Source of the DNA: Herbidospora galbida
Lineage (GTDB): Bacteria; Actinomycetota; Actinomycetes; Streptosporangiales; Streptosporangiaceae
Assembly (NCBI RefSeq): GCF_005233835.1
Contig: NZ_SZQA01000047.1
Location: forward strand, 1 to 49,371
Direction: 5' to 3'
Length of the DNA stretch: 49,371 nt
The translations under genes and the position numbers were made by a program. Positions 7,845-15,847 of the stretch are shown piece by piece (within the stretch, counting starts at the first letter, position 1; every line of letters begins with the position of its first letter). A model generated the notes under the pieces. It was not told the DNA's origin. It made no database searches and was given only the letters and a program-made list of their open reading frames with translations.

Positions 7845-7879
7845 AGGCACGCGCGCCCACCTGCGGAGAAGTCTGAAAC

Positions 7880-8413
7880 TTACACCAGCACGCCTTCGAG
7901 GAACAGGTCGAGCAGGCGCTCCTGCCGGACCGAGTCGCTCTCGCACGACCACGCGATGCCGTGGACGATCGTCGCCAGGTCGGCCTGGGTGAGGTCGGGC
8001 CGCACCGCGCCGGTCTCCTTCGCCCTCGCGAGCAGGTCGGCGGAGACCGCGAAGAGGGTCTCGCACTGTCCGTGCAGGGGCGACTCGGGGTTGTTGACGG
8101 CCACGGCGAGCTCGGCGGTGAGCCCCCGGGTGGCGGTGATGTGGTGGAGCTGGGCCAGCAGCCACTCGCGCAGCGCGCGGCCCGGATCGTCGCACTTCAG
8201 GTCGCGCGCGGTGGTCGCCATCGCCTCGAACCGGTCGCGGAGCACGGCCAGGATCAGGTCCTGCCGGGTGGGGAAGTGACGGTAGAGCGTGCCGACACCG
8301 ACGCCCGCGGCCTTGGCGATGTCTTCGAGCGACGCCTCGGTGCCCTTCTCGCCGAAGGCCACTCCGGCCTCGGTCAGCAGGCGCTCGTAATTGCGGCGCG
8401 CGTCGGCCCTCAC
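7880..8413 (-). CDS. TetR-family transcriptional repressor
   Basis: The protein has 177 residues. The N-terminal helix-turn-helix is clear: LLTEAGVAFGEKGTEASLEDIAKAAGVGVGTLYRHFPTRQDLI spans about residues 12-54. The C-terminal helical domain is the ligand-binding and dimerisation part and matches the usual 'TetR C-terminal' lengths. It is divergent from the DHA2 efflux pump gene, with two inverted-repeat operators between them, so it most likely represses both itself and the pump until a drug-like ligand binds. The stop lies 82 bases before the cellulase start, but that gene appears to have its own promoter. Confidence 0.92.
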   Translation of the reverse strand: MRADARRNYERLLTEAGVAFGEKGTEASLEDIAKAAGVGVGTLYRHFPTRQDLILAVLRDRFEAMATTARDLKCDDPGRALREWLLAQLHHITATRGLTAELAVAVNNPESPLHGQCETLFAVSADLLARAKETGAVRPDLTQADLATIVHGIAWSCESDSVRQERLLDLFLEGVLV

Positions 8414-8433
8414 GACAACTCCCTTGCGTAAGT

Positions 8434-8471
8434 GGAGGCTGCCTCCGTATATTTACCGGAGTCGGCCTCCG
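8434..8471. promoter_or_regulatory. Two tandem TetR operators between tetR and the efflux pump
   Basis: Site one is GGAGGC-T-GCCTCC (8434-8446, a perfect dyad). Site two is CGGAG-N5-CTCCG (8457-8471). Their centres are 24 bases apart and both contain GGAG and CCTCC arms. They occupy the middle of the 86-base divergent spacer, where they would cover both promoters. Confidence 0.65.
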
Positions 8472-8499
8472 ATTATTTTATCGCCTGAAGGGCCTCCCC

Positions 8500-9873
8500 A
8501 TGAACCCTCGCCAGCGCATCACGCTGCTCGTCATCGCCCTCGCCCAGCTCATGCTGATCCTCGACGGCACGATCGTGACGGTCGCCCTCCCCGGCATCCA
8601 GGAGGAACTCGGTTTCAGCCCAGGCGGCCTGTCGTGGGTGATGAACGCGTACATGCTGGCCTTCGGCGGCCTGCTGCTGCTCGGCGGCCGGGCCGGCGAC
8701 ATCCTGGGCCGCCGCCGCGCCCTGACGGCCGGAGTGCTGATCTTCACCCTGGCCTCGCTGCTGGGCGGTTTCGCCCCCGGCCCCGAGGCCATGATCGCCT
8801 CCCGGGTGCTCCAGGGCGTCGGCGGCGCCCTGGCCGGACCGGCCGGGCTGGCCCTGATCACCGGCAACTTCCCCCAGGGCCCGCAGCGCGACCGGGCCAT
8901 CGCCGTGTTCACCTCGGTCGGCGCGGCGGGGGCCGCGATCGGGCTGCTCGCGGGCGGGGTGTTGACCGACCTGGTGTCGTGGCGCTGGGTCATGTTCGTG
9001 AACGTCCCGATCGGCCTGGCGATCCTGGCCCTGACCCCGGTCTTCGTCCGCGAGACCCCGCGCGTCCCCGGCCGCTTCGACCTGGCCGGCGCCGTGACCG
9101 CCACGACGGGCTCCTCCGGCCTCGTGTACGGCCTGGTCCGCGCCTCCGAGCAGGGCTGGGACGACGGCTGGGCACTGGCGTCCCTGCTCGGCGGCCTGGT
9201 GCTGCTGGCGCTGTTCGTCCGGGTCGAGCGGCGGGCCGCGCAGCCGGTGATGCCGCTGCGCCTGTTCGCCGAGCGCTCGCGGGTGGCCGGTTACGCGTCG
9301 ATGCTGCTGCTCCCGGCCGCGATGATGGGGACGTTCTTCTTTCTCACCCAGTTCGTCCAGCTCGAACTCGGCTACTCCCCCATGCAGGCCGGCCTGGCGT
9401 TCCTCCCGCTGGCTCTGACCATCCTGGCGCTGTCGCAGCTCGCGGGCCGGATCCTGCGCGTGGTGAGCGCGCACACGGCGTCGGTGGCGGGCATGCTGCT
9501 GATCCCGGTCGGCCTGGTGTGGCTGTCGCGCATCGACGCGACGACGGCGTACTTCCCGGGCGTCTTCGTCCCGCTGGTCGTCATGGGCGTGGGCGCGGCG
9601 GCGGCCCTGGTCGTGATGAGCATGCGCATCATCAACGGCGTACGCGGTGACGACGCGGGCGCGGCCTCGGGGCTGCTCCAGGCGATGCAGCAGACGGGCG
9701 GGTCGCTGGGGCTGGCGGTGCTGGTGACGGTGCACGCGTCGGCGGGGCTGGCGGCGACGTTCCTGACGGCGGCCGGCTTCTCCCTGCTGTCACTGCTGAT
9801 CGTGACGGTCCTCCGGCCCCGGCGGACCATGCCGGAACCGGAGGACGCGGCGACCGTGGTCACTCGACGGTGA
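8500..9873 (+). CDS. DHA2-family (14-helix) MFS drug efflux transporter
   Basis: The 457-residue protein begins with the DHA2 first-helix motif LMLILDGTIVTVALPGIQEELGF, including the membrane-embedded Asp. It continues with motif A (GGRAGDILGRRRAL, near residues 66-79) and the WVMNAYMLAFGG helix. About 14 hydrophobic segments can be counted. Such pumps use the proton gradient to expel cationic or hydrophobic drugs. The ATG at 8500 follows GAAGGGCCTCCCC. It is divergent from its presumed TetR repressor and its 3' end overlaps the convergent glmS gene by 14 bases. Confidence 0.92.
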   Translation: MNPRQRITLLVIALAQLMLILDGTIVTVALPGIQEELGFSPGGLSWVMNAYMLAFGGLLLLGGRAGDILGRRRALTAGVLIFTLASLLGGFAPGPEAMIASRVLQGVGGALAGPAGLALITGNFPQGPQRDRAIAVFTSVGAAGAAIGLLAGGVLTDLVSWRWVMFVNVPIGLAILALTPVFVRETPRVPGRFDLAGAVTATTGSSGLVYGLVRASEQGWDDGWALASLLGGLVLLALFVRVERRAAQPVMPLRLFAERSRVAGYASMLLLPAAMMGTFFFLTQFVQLELGYSPMQAGLAFLPLALTILALSQLAGRILRVVSAHTASVAGMLLIPVGLVWLSRIDATTAYFPGVFVPLVVMGVGAAAALVVMSMRIINGVRGDDAGAASGLLQAMQQTGGSLGLAVLVTVHASAGLAATFLTAAGFSLLSLLIVTVLRPRRTMPEPEDAATVVTRR

Positions 9874-11677
9874 CGCTCTTGGCCAGGTTGCGGGGGCGGT
9901 CGACGTCGCGGCCGAGGGCCACCGCCGCGTGGTAGGCGAAGAGCTGGAGCGGGATCGACAGCAGGATCGGGTCGAGTTCGTTCTGGTTCTTCGGGACCAC
10001 GATGCAGTCGTCGGCCTGGTCGGTCTCGCGATGGCCGACCATCAGGATGCGGCCGCTGCGGGCGCGGATCTCGCCCAGTGTCGTGAGGTTCTTGTCGAGC
10101 ATCTCGTCGTCGGGGACGATCGCCACGGTCGGCATCTCGGGGCCGATGAGGGCCAGCGGGCCGTGCTTGAGCTCGCTCGCCGGGTAGGCCTCGGCGTGGA
10201 CGTAGGAGACCTCTTTGAGCTTCTGCGCGCCCTCGCGGGCCACCGGGTAGCCGCGAACCCGGCCGATGAACATCATCCCGGCCGACGTCGCGTACCTGTG
10301 GGCGAGCGCGCGGATGTGCTCCTCCTGGGTGAGGATCTCCTTGATCTGCTCGGGCAGGGCGCGCAGGCCCTCGCAGATGCGGCGGCCGTCGGCGGGCGAC
10401 AGGTCGCGCACGCGGCCGAGGTGCAGGGCCAGCAGGGCGAAGGCCGCGGCGGTCGAGGTGAAGGCCTTGGTCGAGGCGACCGAGACCTCCGGGCCGGCGT
10501 GCAGGTAGACGCCGCCGTCGCACTCGCGGGCGATGGCCGAGCCGACCGTGTTGACGATGCCGAGGACCCGGCCGCCCTTGCGCTTGAGCTCCTGGACGGC
10601 CGCCAGGGTGTCGTAGGTCTCGCCCGACTGGCTGATGGCGACGTACAGGGTGTCGGCCTCGACGACCGGGCTGCGGTAGCGGAACTCCGAGGCCGGTTCG
10701 GCGTCGGCGGGGATGCGGGCGAGTTCCTCGATGAGCTGGGCGCCGATCTGGCCCGAGTAGTAGGCCGAGCCGCAGCCGATGATCTTGACGCGGCGGAACG
10801 AGCGGGTCTCGCGGGCGTCCATGTTCAGGCCGCCCAGGTGGGCGACGTGGAAGCGGTCGTCGAGCCGGCCGCGCAGGGTGCGGGCGATCGTGTCGGGCTG
10901 CTCGGAGATCTCCTTGAGCAGGTAGTGCTCGTAGCCGCCGGTGTCGTAGTGGCCGGTGTCCCAGTCGACGGTCAGCGGCTGCTTGGCGGTCTCGCGGGCG
11001 TCGCCGCCGAAGGTGTGGAAGCCGTCGGCCTTCAGCACGGCCAGTTCGCCGTCTTCGAGGTGGACGACCTGGCGCGTGTAGCGGACCAGCGCGGCGACGT
11101 CGGAGGCGGCGAACATCTCCTTCTCGCCGATGCCCAGCACGATCGGGCTGCCCAGCCGGGCCACCACGACCTCGCCGGGGCGCTGCGCGTCGACCACGGC
11201 GATGCCGTAGGTGCCGACGACGCTCTTCAGTGCCCGGCGCACCGCGTCCTCAAGGGTGTCGGTCTCGTCGACGGCGCGGGCGATCAGATGGGAGAGCACC
11301 TCGGAGTCGGTCTCGCTGAGGAACTTGACGCCCTCGCCCTCGAGCCGCTGCCGCAGCGCGTCGGCGTTCTCGATGATCCCGTTGTGGACGACCGCGATGC
11401 GCTCGTCACTCGACAGGTGGGGGTGGGCGTTGACGTCGCTCGGCACGCCATGGGTCGCCCAGCGGGTGTGCCCGATGCCGGTGGCGCCCTTGAAGCGGGC
11501 CGGCACCACCGCCGCCAGGTCGGCCACGCGGCCCTTGACCTTGCGGGTCTTCAGCGCCCTCGACGCGACGACGGCGACGCCCGCGGAGTCGTAGCCGCGG
11601 TATTCGAGCCTCTGGAGCCCCTCCAGCAAGATGGGCGCGGCGTCCTTCGGCCCGACGTAGGCCACGATTCCGCACAT
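9860..11677 (-). CDS. glmS: Glutamine--fructose-6-phosphate aminotransferase (isomerising)
   Basis: The 605-residue enzyme makes glucosamine-6-phosphate from fructose-6-phosphate and glutamine, the first step toward UDP-GlcNAc. The start MCGIVAYVG places the catalytic Cys directly after the initiator Met. RGYDSAG and TRWATHG of the class II glutaminase domain follow. Two SIS sugar-isomerase domains make up the C-terminal half (GCGSAYYSGQIG and SQSGETYDT; later ELKHGPLALI). The ATG at 11677 has GGAGG nine bases upstream and is preferred over a GTG at 11686. There is no room for a glmS ribozyme: the upstream gene ends five bases before the start. Confidence 0.97.
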   Translation of the reverse strand: MCGIVAYVGPKDAAPILLEGLQRLEYRGYDSAGVAVVASRALKTRKVKGRVADLAAVVPARFKGATGIGHTRWATHGVPSDVNAHPHLSSDERIAVVHNGIIENADALRQRLEGEGVKFLSETDSEVLSHLIARAVDETDTLEDAVRRALKSVVGTYGIAVVDAQRPGEVVVARLGSPIVLGIGEKEMFAASDVAALVRYTRQVVHLEDGELAVLKADGFHTFGGDARETAKQPLTVDWDTGHYDTGGYEHYLLKEISEQPDTIARTLRGRLDDRFHVAHLGGLNMDARETRSFRRVKIIGCGSAYYSGQIGAQLIEELARIPADAEPASEFRYRSPVVEADTLYVAISQSGETYDTLAAVQELKRKGGRVLGIVNTVGSAIARECDGGVYLHAGPEVSVASTKAFTSTAAAFALLALHLGRVRDLSPADGRRICEGLRALPEQIKEILTQEEHIRALAHRYATSAGMMFIGRVRGYPVAREGAQKLKEVSYVHAEAYPASELKHGPLALIGPEMPTVAIVPDDEMLDKNLTTLGEIRARSGRILMVGHRETDQADDCIVVPKNQNELDPILLSIPLQLFAYHAAVALGRDVDRPRNLAKSVTVE

Positions 11678-11682
11678 AGAGT

Positions 11683-11946
11683 TCACCCTCCGTAGATGAT
11701 CCGGCGGAGCTGGCGCTGTGACAGCTCCGGTGCCGCGACCCGGCGCGCGGGCAGCTCGGCGGCCACCCGGCGGAAGATCTCGTCGTTGCCGAGCCCGCGT
11801 GCCCGCATTTCGGCATGCCTACGCCTGACATAGGCCTCGGCCGTCTCGCCGAAGTAACTGAGCACGTCGGCGACGACCCTCGCCGCCTCCCCCGGTCCGA
11901 GCGAGGTCGTCCGCATGAGGTGGGCGATGAGGTCGTCGTACGGCAC
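11683..11946 (-). CDS. Small conserved-looking protein upstream of glmS
   Basis: This 87-residue protein is highly charged and predicted to be all-helical (MPYDDLIAHLMRTTSLGPGEAARVVADV, then SYFGETAEAYVRRRHAEMRARGLGNDEIF). It ends in RQLRRIIYGG. It has no signal peptide and no cysteines. Its TGA stop is five bases before the glmS ATG and its 3' end carries the glmS ribosome binding site, so the two are almost certainly cotranscribed. I do not recognise a named family. A role linked to amino-sugar or cell-wall precursor supply is suggested only by its position. Confidence 0.7.
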   Translation of the reverse strand: MPYDDLIAHLMRTTSLGPGEAARVVADVLSYFGETAEAYVRRRHAEMRARGLGNDEIFRRVAAELPARRVAAPELSQRQLRRIIYGG

Positions 11947-12006
11947 AGAGAAGGACCTTACGGAGAAGAAACCGGGAATACCAAGATTCCTGCCCGGAAT
12001 CGGGCA

Positions 12007-13395
12007 TCAAACCCCGTTTTTGTACGTCCACCGTCCGGCGAGCATCGTCCCGAGGATCTCCGGGTTCCGCAGATCGGACATGTCGCCCACGATCACGAGA
12101 TCAGCCGGCGATCCGACCTGGACGCCCGTACGACCACCGGCCGCCGCCGCGAGCGCCGTCTCCAGGGAGATCGCCTGCTCGGGATGCCAGGCCGGCCGGT
12201 CGTCGTCGGTCCGGGTGACGGCCGAGGCGATGCCGTCCCACGGGTCGAGCGGCGAGACCGGGGCGTCGGAGCCGATCTCGATGGTCGCCCCGGCGGCCAG
12301 CAGGTCGGCGAAGGCGTAGGCCCGGTCGGTCCGTCCCGGCCACTGGACGTCGGCGACCTCGCGGTCGTCCGGCTGGTGGGCGGGCTGCACGCCGGCGACG
12401 AGCCCGTCGAGGGCGAACCGGGGAAAGTCCTCGCGGGAGACCAGCTGCGCGTGCTCGATCCGCCCCGGGCAGCCGAGCGCGTGGAAGGCGTCGAGGGCGA
12501 TGGTCACCGCGTCGTCGCCGATGGCGTGCACGGCGGGGTGGATCCCGTTCTCGCCGGCCAGCCGCATGGTGCCGAGCAGCTCGTCGGGCGGCAGCTCCAG
12601 CAGCCCCCGGGAGGTGGTGCCGGGGTAGGGGTCGGCGCAGTAGGCGGTCCGGGTGTTCAGCGACCCGTCCACGAACATCTTCACCGGCCCGACCCGGAGA
12701 AGATCGCCGATCTCCATTCCGGTACGCAGCCCGTCGGCGATCGCGGCGGCGAGCCGGTCACGCGGGATCGAACAGGCCACCCGCACGTCGGTCCGGCGGC
12801 GCTGCCAGTCGGTCACGTTGTCGGCGTACTCGAAGTCGATGACCCCCGTCACGCCCCGCGCCGCCGCGGCGGTCGTCGCCTCGGTCACCCACGCGTCCAC
12901 CTGCTCGGCCGGAGGCGGCGGCAGCGCGGCCAGGCCACGGAAGCAGTCGCCTTCGAGGAGCACCCCGGTCGGATGGTCGCCCCGCCCGATCAGCGAGAGC
13001 GCGGCCTGGTTGAACCACGCGGTGTGCAGGTCATTGCTGACCAGGACGAAGGGATGCTCGCCCGGCAGCAGGTCCTTGTGCATCTCGTCGGCCCAGAAGG
13101 CGTCCCGGAAGCCGAAGCCCATGGTGGGCTCCCCCGGTCGTACCGCAGGGAGGATGAGCGAGACGGCGTGCGCGGCGGAGGTGGCCGCGGACAGATCGGT
13201 ACGACGCCGGTTCTGCGCCCACTGCACGGAGTGCACGTGGGCGTCCACGAGGCCGGGCAGCACGGTCGCGCCCTGGAGGTCGACGATCTCGTCGGGGGTG
13301 GTGTCGCCGGGGGCGACGACACGCCCGGCCGAGATCGCGAACGCGGTGAGCGGCCCGCCGATCCCAGCTCGGGCGTTCCTGAACAGGAGAGACAT
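12007..13395 (-). CDS. Amidohydrolase family 3 (YtcJ-like) metal-dependent hydrolase
   Basis: The 462-residue protein has the amidohydrolase layout. There is an N-terminal beta-sandwich strand with DLQGATVLPGLVDAHVHS, containing the metal-binding HxH. A central barrel carries the later histidines in HPAVHAIGDDAV and RIEHAQLV, and a C-terminal GSDAPVSPLDPW holds the catalytic Asp. The end returns to the sandwich (GSPADLVIVGD). YtcJ-like enzymes hydrolyse amides or carbamates; the substrate is unknown. The ATG at 13395 is divergent from the M14 peptidase gene 67 bases away, so the pair may share a regulatory region. Confidence 0.9.
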   Translation of the reverse strand: MSLLFRNARAGIGGPLTAFAISAGRVVAPGDTTPDEIVDLQGATVLPGLVDAHVHSVQWAQNRRRTDLSAATSAAHAVSLILPAVRPGEPTMGFGFRDAFWADEMHKDLLPGEHPFVLVSNDLHTAWFNQAALSLIGRGDHPTGVLLEGDCFRGLAALPPPPAEQVDAWVTEATTAAAARGVTGVIDFEYADNVTDWQRRRTDVRVACSIPRDRLAAAIADGLRTGMEIGDLLRVGPVKMFVDGSLNTRTAYCADPYPGTTSRGLLELPPDELLGTMRLAGENGIHPAVHAIGDDAVTIALDAFHALGCPGRIEHAQLVSREDFPRFALDGLVAGVQPAHQPDDREVADVQWPGRTDRAYAFADLLAAGATIEIGSDAPVSPLDPWDGIASAVTRTDDDRPAWHPEQAISLETALAAAAGGRTGVQVGSPADLVIVGDMSDLRNPEILGTMLAGRWTYKNGV

Positions 13396-13462
13396 GCCCT
13401 GAACCTTATTTGTCAGACTTTGTGTCTTTATAGGGGGTATGGTCCGTGTGCAAACTTAAGGG
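13396..13462. promoter_or_regulatory. Divergent promoter region between amidohydrolase and M14 peptidase
   Basis: This 67-base spacer is markedly AT-richer than its surroundings and includes TTTATAGGGGGTATGGT (13430-13446), which can supply rightward -10 sequences. It is bounded by the start codons of two divergent genes. No convincing operator dyad was found. Confidence 0.5.
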
Positions 13463-14851
13463 ATGCTGGCTCCAGACCTGACGCGTGAACTCGGCACCGT
13501 CCCCGAGTACGACCGGTTCGCCACCGTCGACGAGGTCAACGAGTGCCTGACCGGCCTGGCCGCCACCCACCGCGACCTGACCTCGATCGACCGGATCGGC
13601 ACCTCACGCCTGGGCGACCCCCTGCTGTGCCTGACCATCGGCGACGGCGACCGCGACGTCGTCGTGGCCGCCGGCCCCCACCCCAACGAGCCCATCGGCG
13701 GCCTGACGGTGATGCACCTGGCCTCCCGGCTCTGCGCCGACGACCTGCTCCGCAACGGCGCCCGCTGGCACATCGTCGGCTGCCTCGACCCCGACGGCAC
13801 CCGGCTCAACGAGGGGTGGTTCGCGGGGCCGTACACCAAAGCCCACTACGGCCGGCACTTCTACCGCCCCGCCGGCGACGAACAGGTCGAATGGACCTTC
13901 CCGTTCACCTACAAACGCTCTTATTTCGACCGGGTCCTGCCGGAGACCCTGGCCCTGATGCGACTGATCGACCGCACCCGCCCCGCGTTCCTGACCACCC
14001 TCCACAACGGCGAACTCGGCGGCGTCTTCTACTACCTGTCGCGCCCCGAACCCGAACTCCAGTCGGTTTTGACCGAACTCCCCGCCCTGTTCGGCCTCCC
14101 CCTGCACGTCGGCGAACCCGAACACCCGGCGATCGGCCAGCTGGCCCCCGCGATCTTCCTCACCCCGCGCATGGAGGAGACCTACGACTACGTCGAGGCC
14201 CTGGGTCAAGATCCGACCGAGGTCATCACCGGCGCCGCCTCCGACACCTACGCCGCCCGCTGGGGCACCCTCTGCCTGACCGCCGAACTCCCCTACTGGG
14301 TCGACCCCGCCGCCGGCGACACCTCCGAGACCGACATCCCGTACGGCGAACTGATCCGCACCCAGGCCGCCCACCTGCGCGAGACCGCCACGGTCCTGGA
14401 GGAGACCCTCACCGGCGTGACCGCCGACCTGGTCAGCTCCTCCCCCTTCATCCGCGCCTCCCGCTTCTTCATCCCGATGCTCGCCAGCATCGCCGCCACC
14501 GACGAGAACCGCTCGACGGCCCCCTCGGCCGACCGCGCCGCCACGGCCGCCGAGGTCTCCTCGTGCCGCGACCTCGTGCACAGCTACCGGCTGCGCTTCG
14601 GCGGCATGCTGCTGCGCGCCCTGGAGGGCGAGATGGCCATCGGCAACGGCACTCCGGCCATCCGGCGCGGCTGCCGCGCCCTGTCGGAGACCTACGAAAA
14701 GTGGTGCGTGGACGCCGAAAACGAGATGTCCGACCAGACGATCCCCATCGCTCACCTGGTGGCCATCCAGTACGGAGCCATCCTCGCGGGCGCGCGGCAC
14801 GCGCTTGGTGCGCACGAGCACCCGGGAAACACGCTAAAGTCTTCTTCGTGA
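13463..14851 (+). CDS. M14-family zinc carboxypeptidase-like protein
   Basis: The protein has 462 residues. The zinc site of M14 peptidases is visible: HPNE with His73 and Glu76, a third ligand His181 in TLHNGELGG, and a likely catalytic Glu275 in CLTAELPYW. There is no signal peptide, so it probably acts in the cytoplasm, for example on short peptides or amides. The C-terminal 180 residues are helical and not part of the core fold. A weak AAGGG precedes the ATG. The last codons contain the -10 element of the following tRNA gene. Confidence 0.82.
   Translation: MLAPDLTRELGTVPEYDRFATVDEVNECLTGLAATHRDLTSIDRIGTSRLGDPLLCLTIGDGDRDVVVAAGPHPNEPIGGLTVMHLASRLCADDLLRNGARWHIVGCLDPDGTRLNEGWFAGPYTKAHYGRHFYRPAGDEQVEWTFPFTYKRSYFDRVLPETLALMRLIDRTRPAFLTTLHNGELGGVFYYLSRPEPELQSVLTELPALFGLPLHVGEPEHPAIGQLAPAIFLTPRMEETYDYVEALGQDPTEVITGAASDTYAARWGTLCLTAELPYWVDPAAGDTSETDIPYGELIRTQAAHLRETATVLEETLTGVTADLVSSSPFIRASRFFIPMLASIAATDENRSTAPSADRAATAAEVSSCRDLVHSYRLRFGGMLLRALEGEMAIGNGTPAIRRGCRALSETYEKWCVDAENEMSDQTIPIAHLVAIQYGAILAGARHALGAHEHPGNTLKSSS
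14835..14840 (+). promoter_or_regulatory. -10 element for the first tRNA-Gly
   Basis: TAAAGT, within GCTAAAGT, lies 40 bases upstream of the tRNA and inside the last codons of the M14 gene. The same GCTAAAGT occurs at 15054-15061 in front of the second tRNA-Gly. No convincing -35 was found for either. Confidence 0.45.
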
Positions 14852-14880
14852 GGCCGACCCGGAAGGGAACGGCGGATCAC

Positions 14881-14952
14881 GCGGAAGTGGCTCAGGGGTA
14901 GAGCATCACCTTGCCAAGGTGAGGGTCGCGGGTTCGAATCCCGTCTTCCGCT
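14881..14952 (+). tRNA. tRNA-Gly (anticodon GCC), copy 1
   Basis: The acceptor stem GCGGAAG pairs with CTTCCGC, followed by discriminator T. The anticodon loop CTTGCCAA reads GCC and the T-loop is GGTTCGAATCC. CCA is not encoded. It is identical over 72 bases to the copy at 15099-15170. Confidence 0.97.
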
Positions 14953-14953
14953 C

Positions 14954-15024
14954 GGTGGAGTGGCCGAGAGGCGAGGCAGCGGCCTGCAAAGCCGCGTACA
15001 CGGGTTCAAATCCCGTCTCCACCT
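14954..15024 (+). tRNA. tRNA-Cys (anticodon GCA)
   Basis: The acceptor stem GGTGGAG pairs with CTCCACC and the discriminator is T, as expected for cysteine. The anticodon loop CCTGCAAA reads GCA. It starts one base after copy 1 of tRNA-Gly, so the two are processed from one transcript. Confidence 0.96.
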
Positions 15025-15055
15025 CCAGGTCGTCACGAAGTCTCGTGAAGTCCGC

Positions 15056-15061
15056 TAAAGT
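15056..15061 (+). promoter_or_regulatory. -10 element for the second tRNA-Gly
   Basis: TAAAGT in the context GCTAAAGT lies 37 bases before the second tRNA-Gly. It matches the element in front of the first copy, which suggests that the promoter was duplicated with the tRNA. Confidence 0.45.
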
Positions 15062-15098
15062 AAGACAGGTGTCGCGGAGGTAAATCCGAGGCGACCAC

Positions 15099-15170
15099 GC
15101 GGAAGTGGCTCAGGGGTAGAGCATCACCTTGCCAAGGTGAGGGTCGCGGGTTCGAATCCCGTCTTCCGCT
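15099..15170 (+). tRNA. tRNA-Gly (anticodon GCC), copy 2
   Basis: This is an exact 72-base repeat of the first tRNA-Gly, with the same acceptor stem, anticodon GCC and T-loop. The short flank before it (GCGACCAC against GCGGATCAC) is also similar. A separate -10 element lies 37 bases upstream. Confidence 0.97.
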
Positions 15171-15183
15171 CGGAACGTTGCTT

Positions 15184-15255
15184 GGACGATTAGCTCAGCG
15201 GGAGAGCGCTTCCCTGACACGGAAGAGGTCACAGGTTCAATCCCTGTATCGTCCA
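15184..15255 (+). tRNA. tRNA-Val (anticodon GAC)
   Basis: The acceptor stem GGACGAT pairs with ATCGTCC, followed by discriminator A. The anticodon loop CCTGACAC reads GAC. It is 13 bases downstream of tRNA-Gly copy 2 and is followed by a strong terminator. Confidence 0.96.
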
Positions 15256-15260
15256 CCTTC

Positions 15261-15310
15261 GGAGACCCGTGGGCGGCGCCTTTGGCGCCTTTCGCGGGTC
15301 TCCTTCGTTT
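15261..15310 (+). terminator. Terminator of the tRNA array
   Basis: GGAGACCCG (15261-15269) pairs with CGGGTCTCC (15295-15303). An inner hairpin GGCGCC-TTT-GGCGCC and a short T-rich tail (TTCGTTT) complete a rho-independent-like structure six bases after tRNA-Val. Confidence 0.75.
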
Positions 15311-15600
15311 ATCCGGGGGGACGACCTCCCGAACCCCCCGATGTCAGGGGGCTTCGCCCCCTCACGCTCCCCCTGGCCCGCTTCGCGGTCCTGACGTCGC
15401 TGTCGCTCCGGGTCGCTGCGCTCCTGGCGAAGGGCTCCGCCCCTCGCGCTCCCTGGACAGGCCTCGCTTCGCTCGGGATGCTCTCGCTTCGCTCGTCTAC
15501 TCCTGTCTCCTGGCCACTCGGCGATCCCGTGGGGCAACTCCCATAGCGATGCCGTCGACGGCTGCCCGCTCACGGCGGCGAAACGGCCGTACACCTATTC
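15311..15600. repeat. Spacer with clustered short triloop hairpins
   Basis: No coding region is supported here. The spacer holds a series of small inverted repeats with three-base loops: GGGGGC-TTC-GCCCCC (15347-15361), CCGC-TTC-GCGG (15378-15388) and GGGC-TCC-GCCC (15432-15442). There is also an exact direct repeat TCGCTTCGCTCG at 15464-15475 and 15484-15495. They lie directly behind the tRNA terminator. They may be REP-like elements or a decayed mobile repeat. Confidence 0.55.
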
Positions 15601-15847
15601 AGGGCGTCATGCCCGGCCGTCGGGTTTGACTACGACTTGACACTGAAGGCAGAGGTCGTCGAAGCTATGACCCGGCAAGCCTCGATTAAGCCCGAAATGG
15701 CAGATTAAGCGCGCCACCCGTTAACCCGGGCTTCATTTTCCAACAATCGAGCCATCCATTCACCCCTGAAGAACTCCTGACACCCGGCACCGTTGTGCCT
15801 CTATCCGGAGTTCGACTTTCGTATGCCCAAAAACAGCTAGGACGAGT
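15601..15847. other. Non-coding leader region of the secreted nuclease gene
   Basis: This stretch has no supported ORF and is less GC-rich than the surrounding DNA. It presumably holds the promoter of the gene starting at 15848. A TTGACA occurs at about 15637-15642, but no well-spaced -10 partner is obvious. Confidence 0.4.

Noticed and set aside
7798-8413. tetR and the cellulase gene as one operon
   Set aside because: The 82-base gap has its own operator-like palindrome, and the TetR protein has a clear divergent target.
11678-11682. Possible glmS ribozyme or riboswitch in front of glmS
   Set aside because: Only five bases separate the upstream gene from glmS, so there is no room for a structured leader.
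9929-11695. A 588-codon plus-strand frame opposite glmS
   Set aside because: Antisense shadow of a highly conserved gene, with repetitive composition.
15347-15495. CRISPR array
   Set aside because: The repeats are short palindromes of differing sequence without regular spacers, and no cas gene is in the window.
15184-15600. tRNA-Val as an integration site of a mobile element
   Set aside because: No integrase gene and no second copy of the tRNA 3' end was found in the window.
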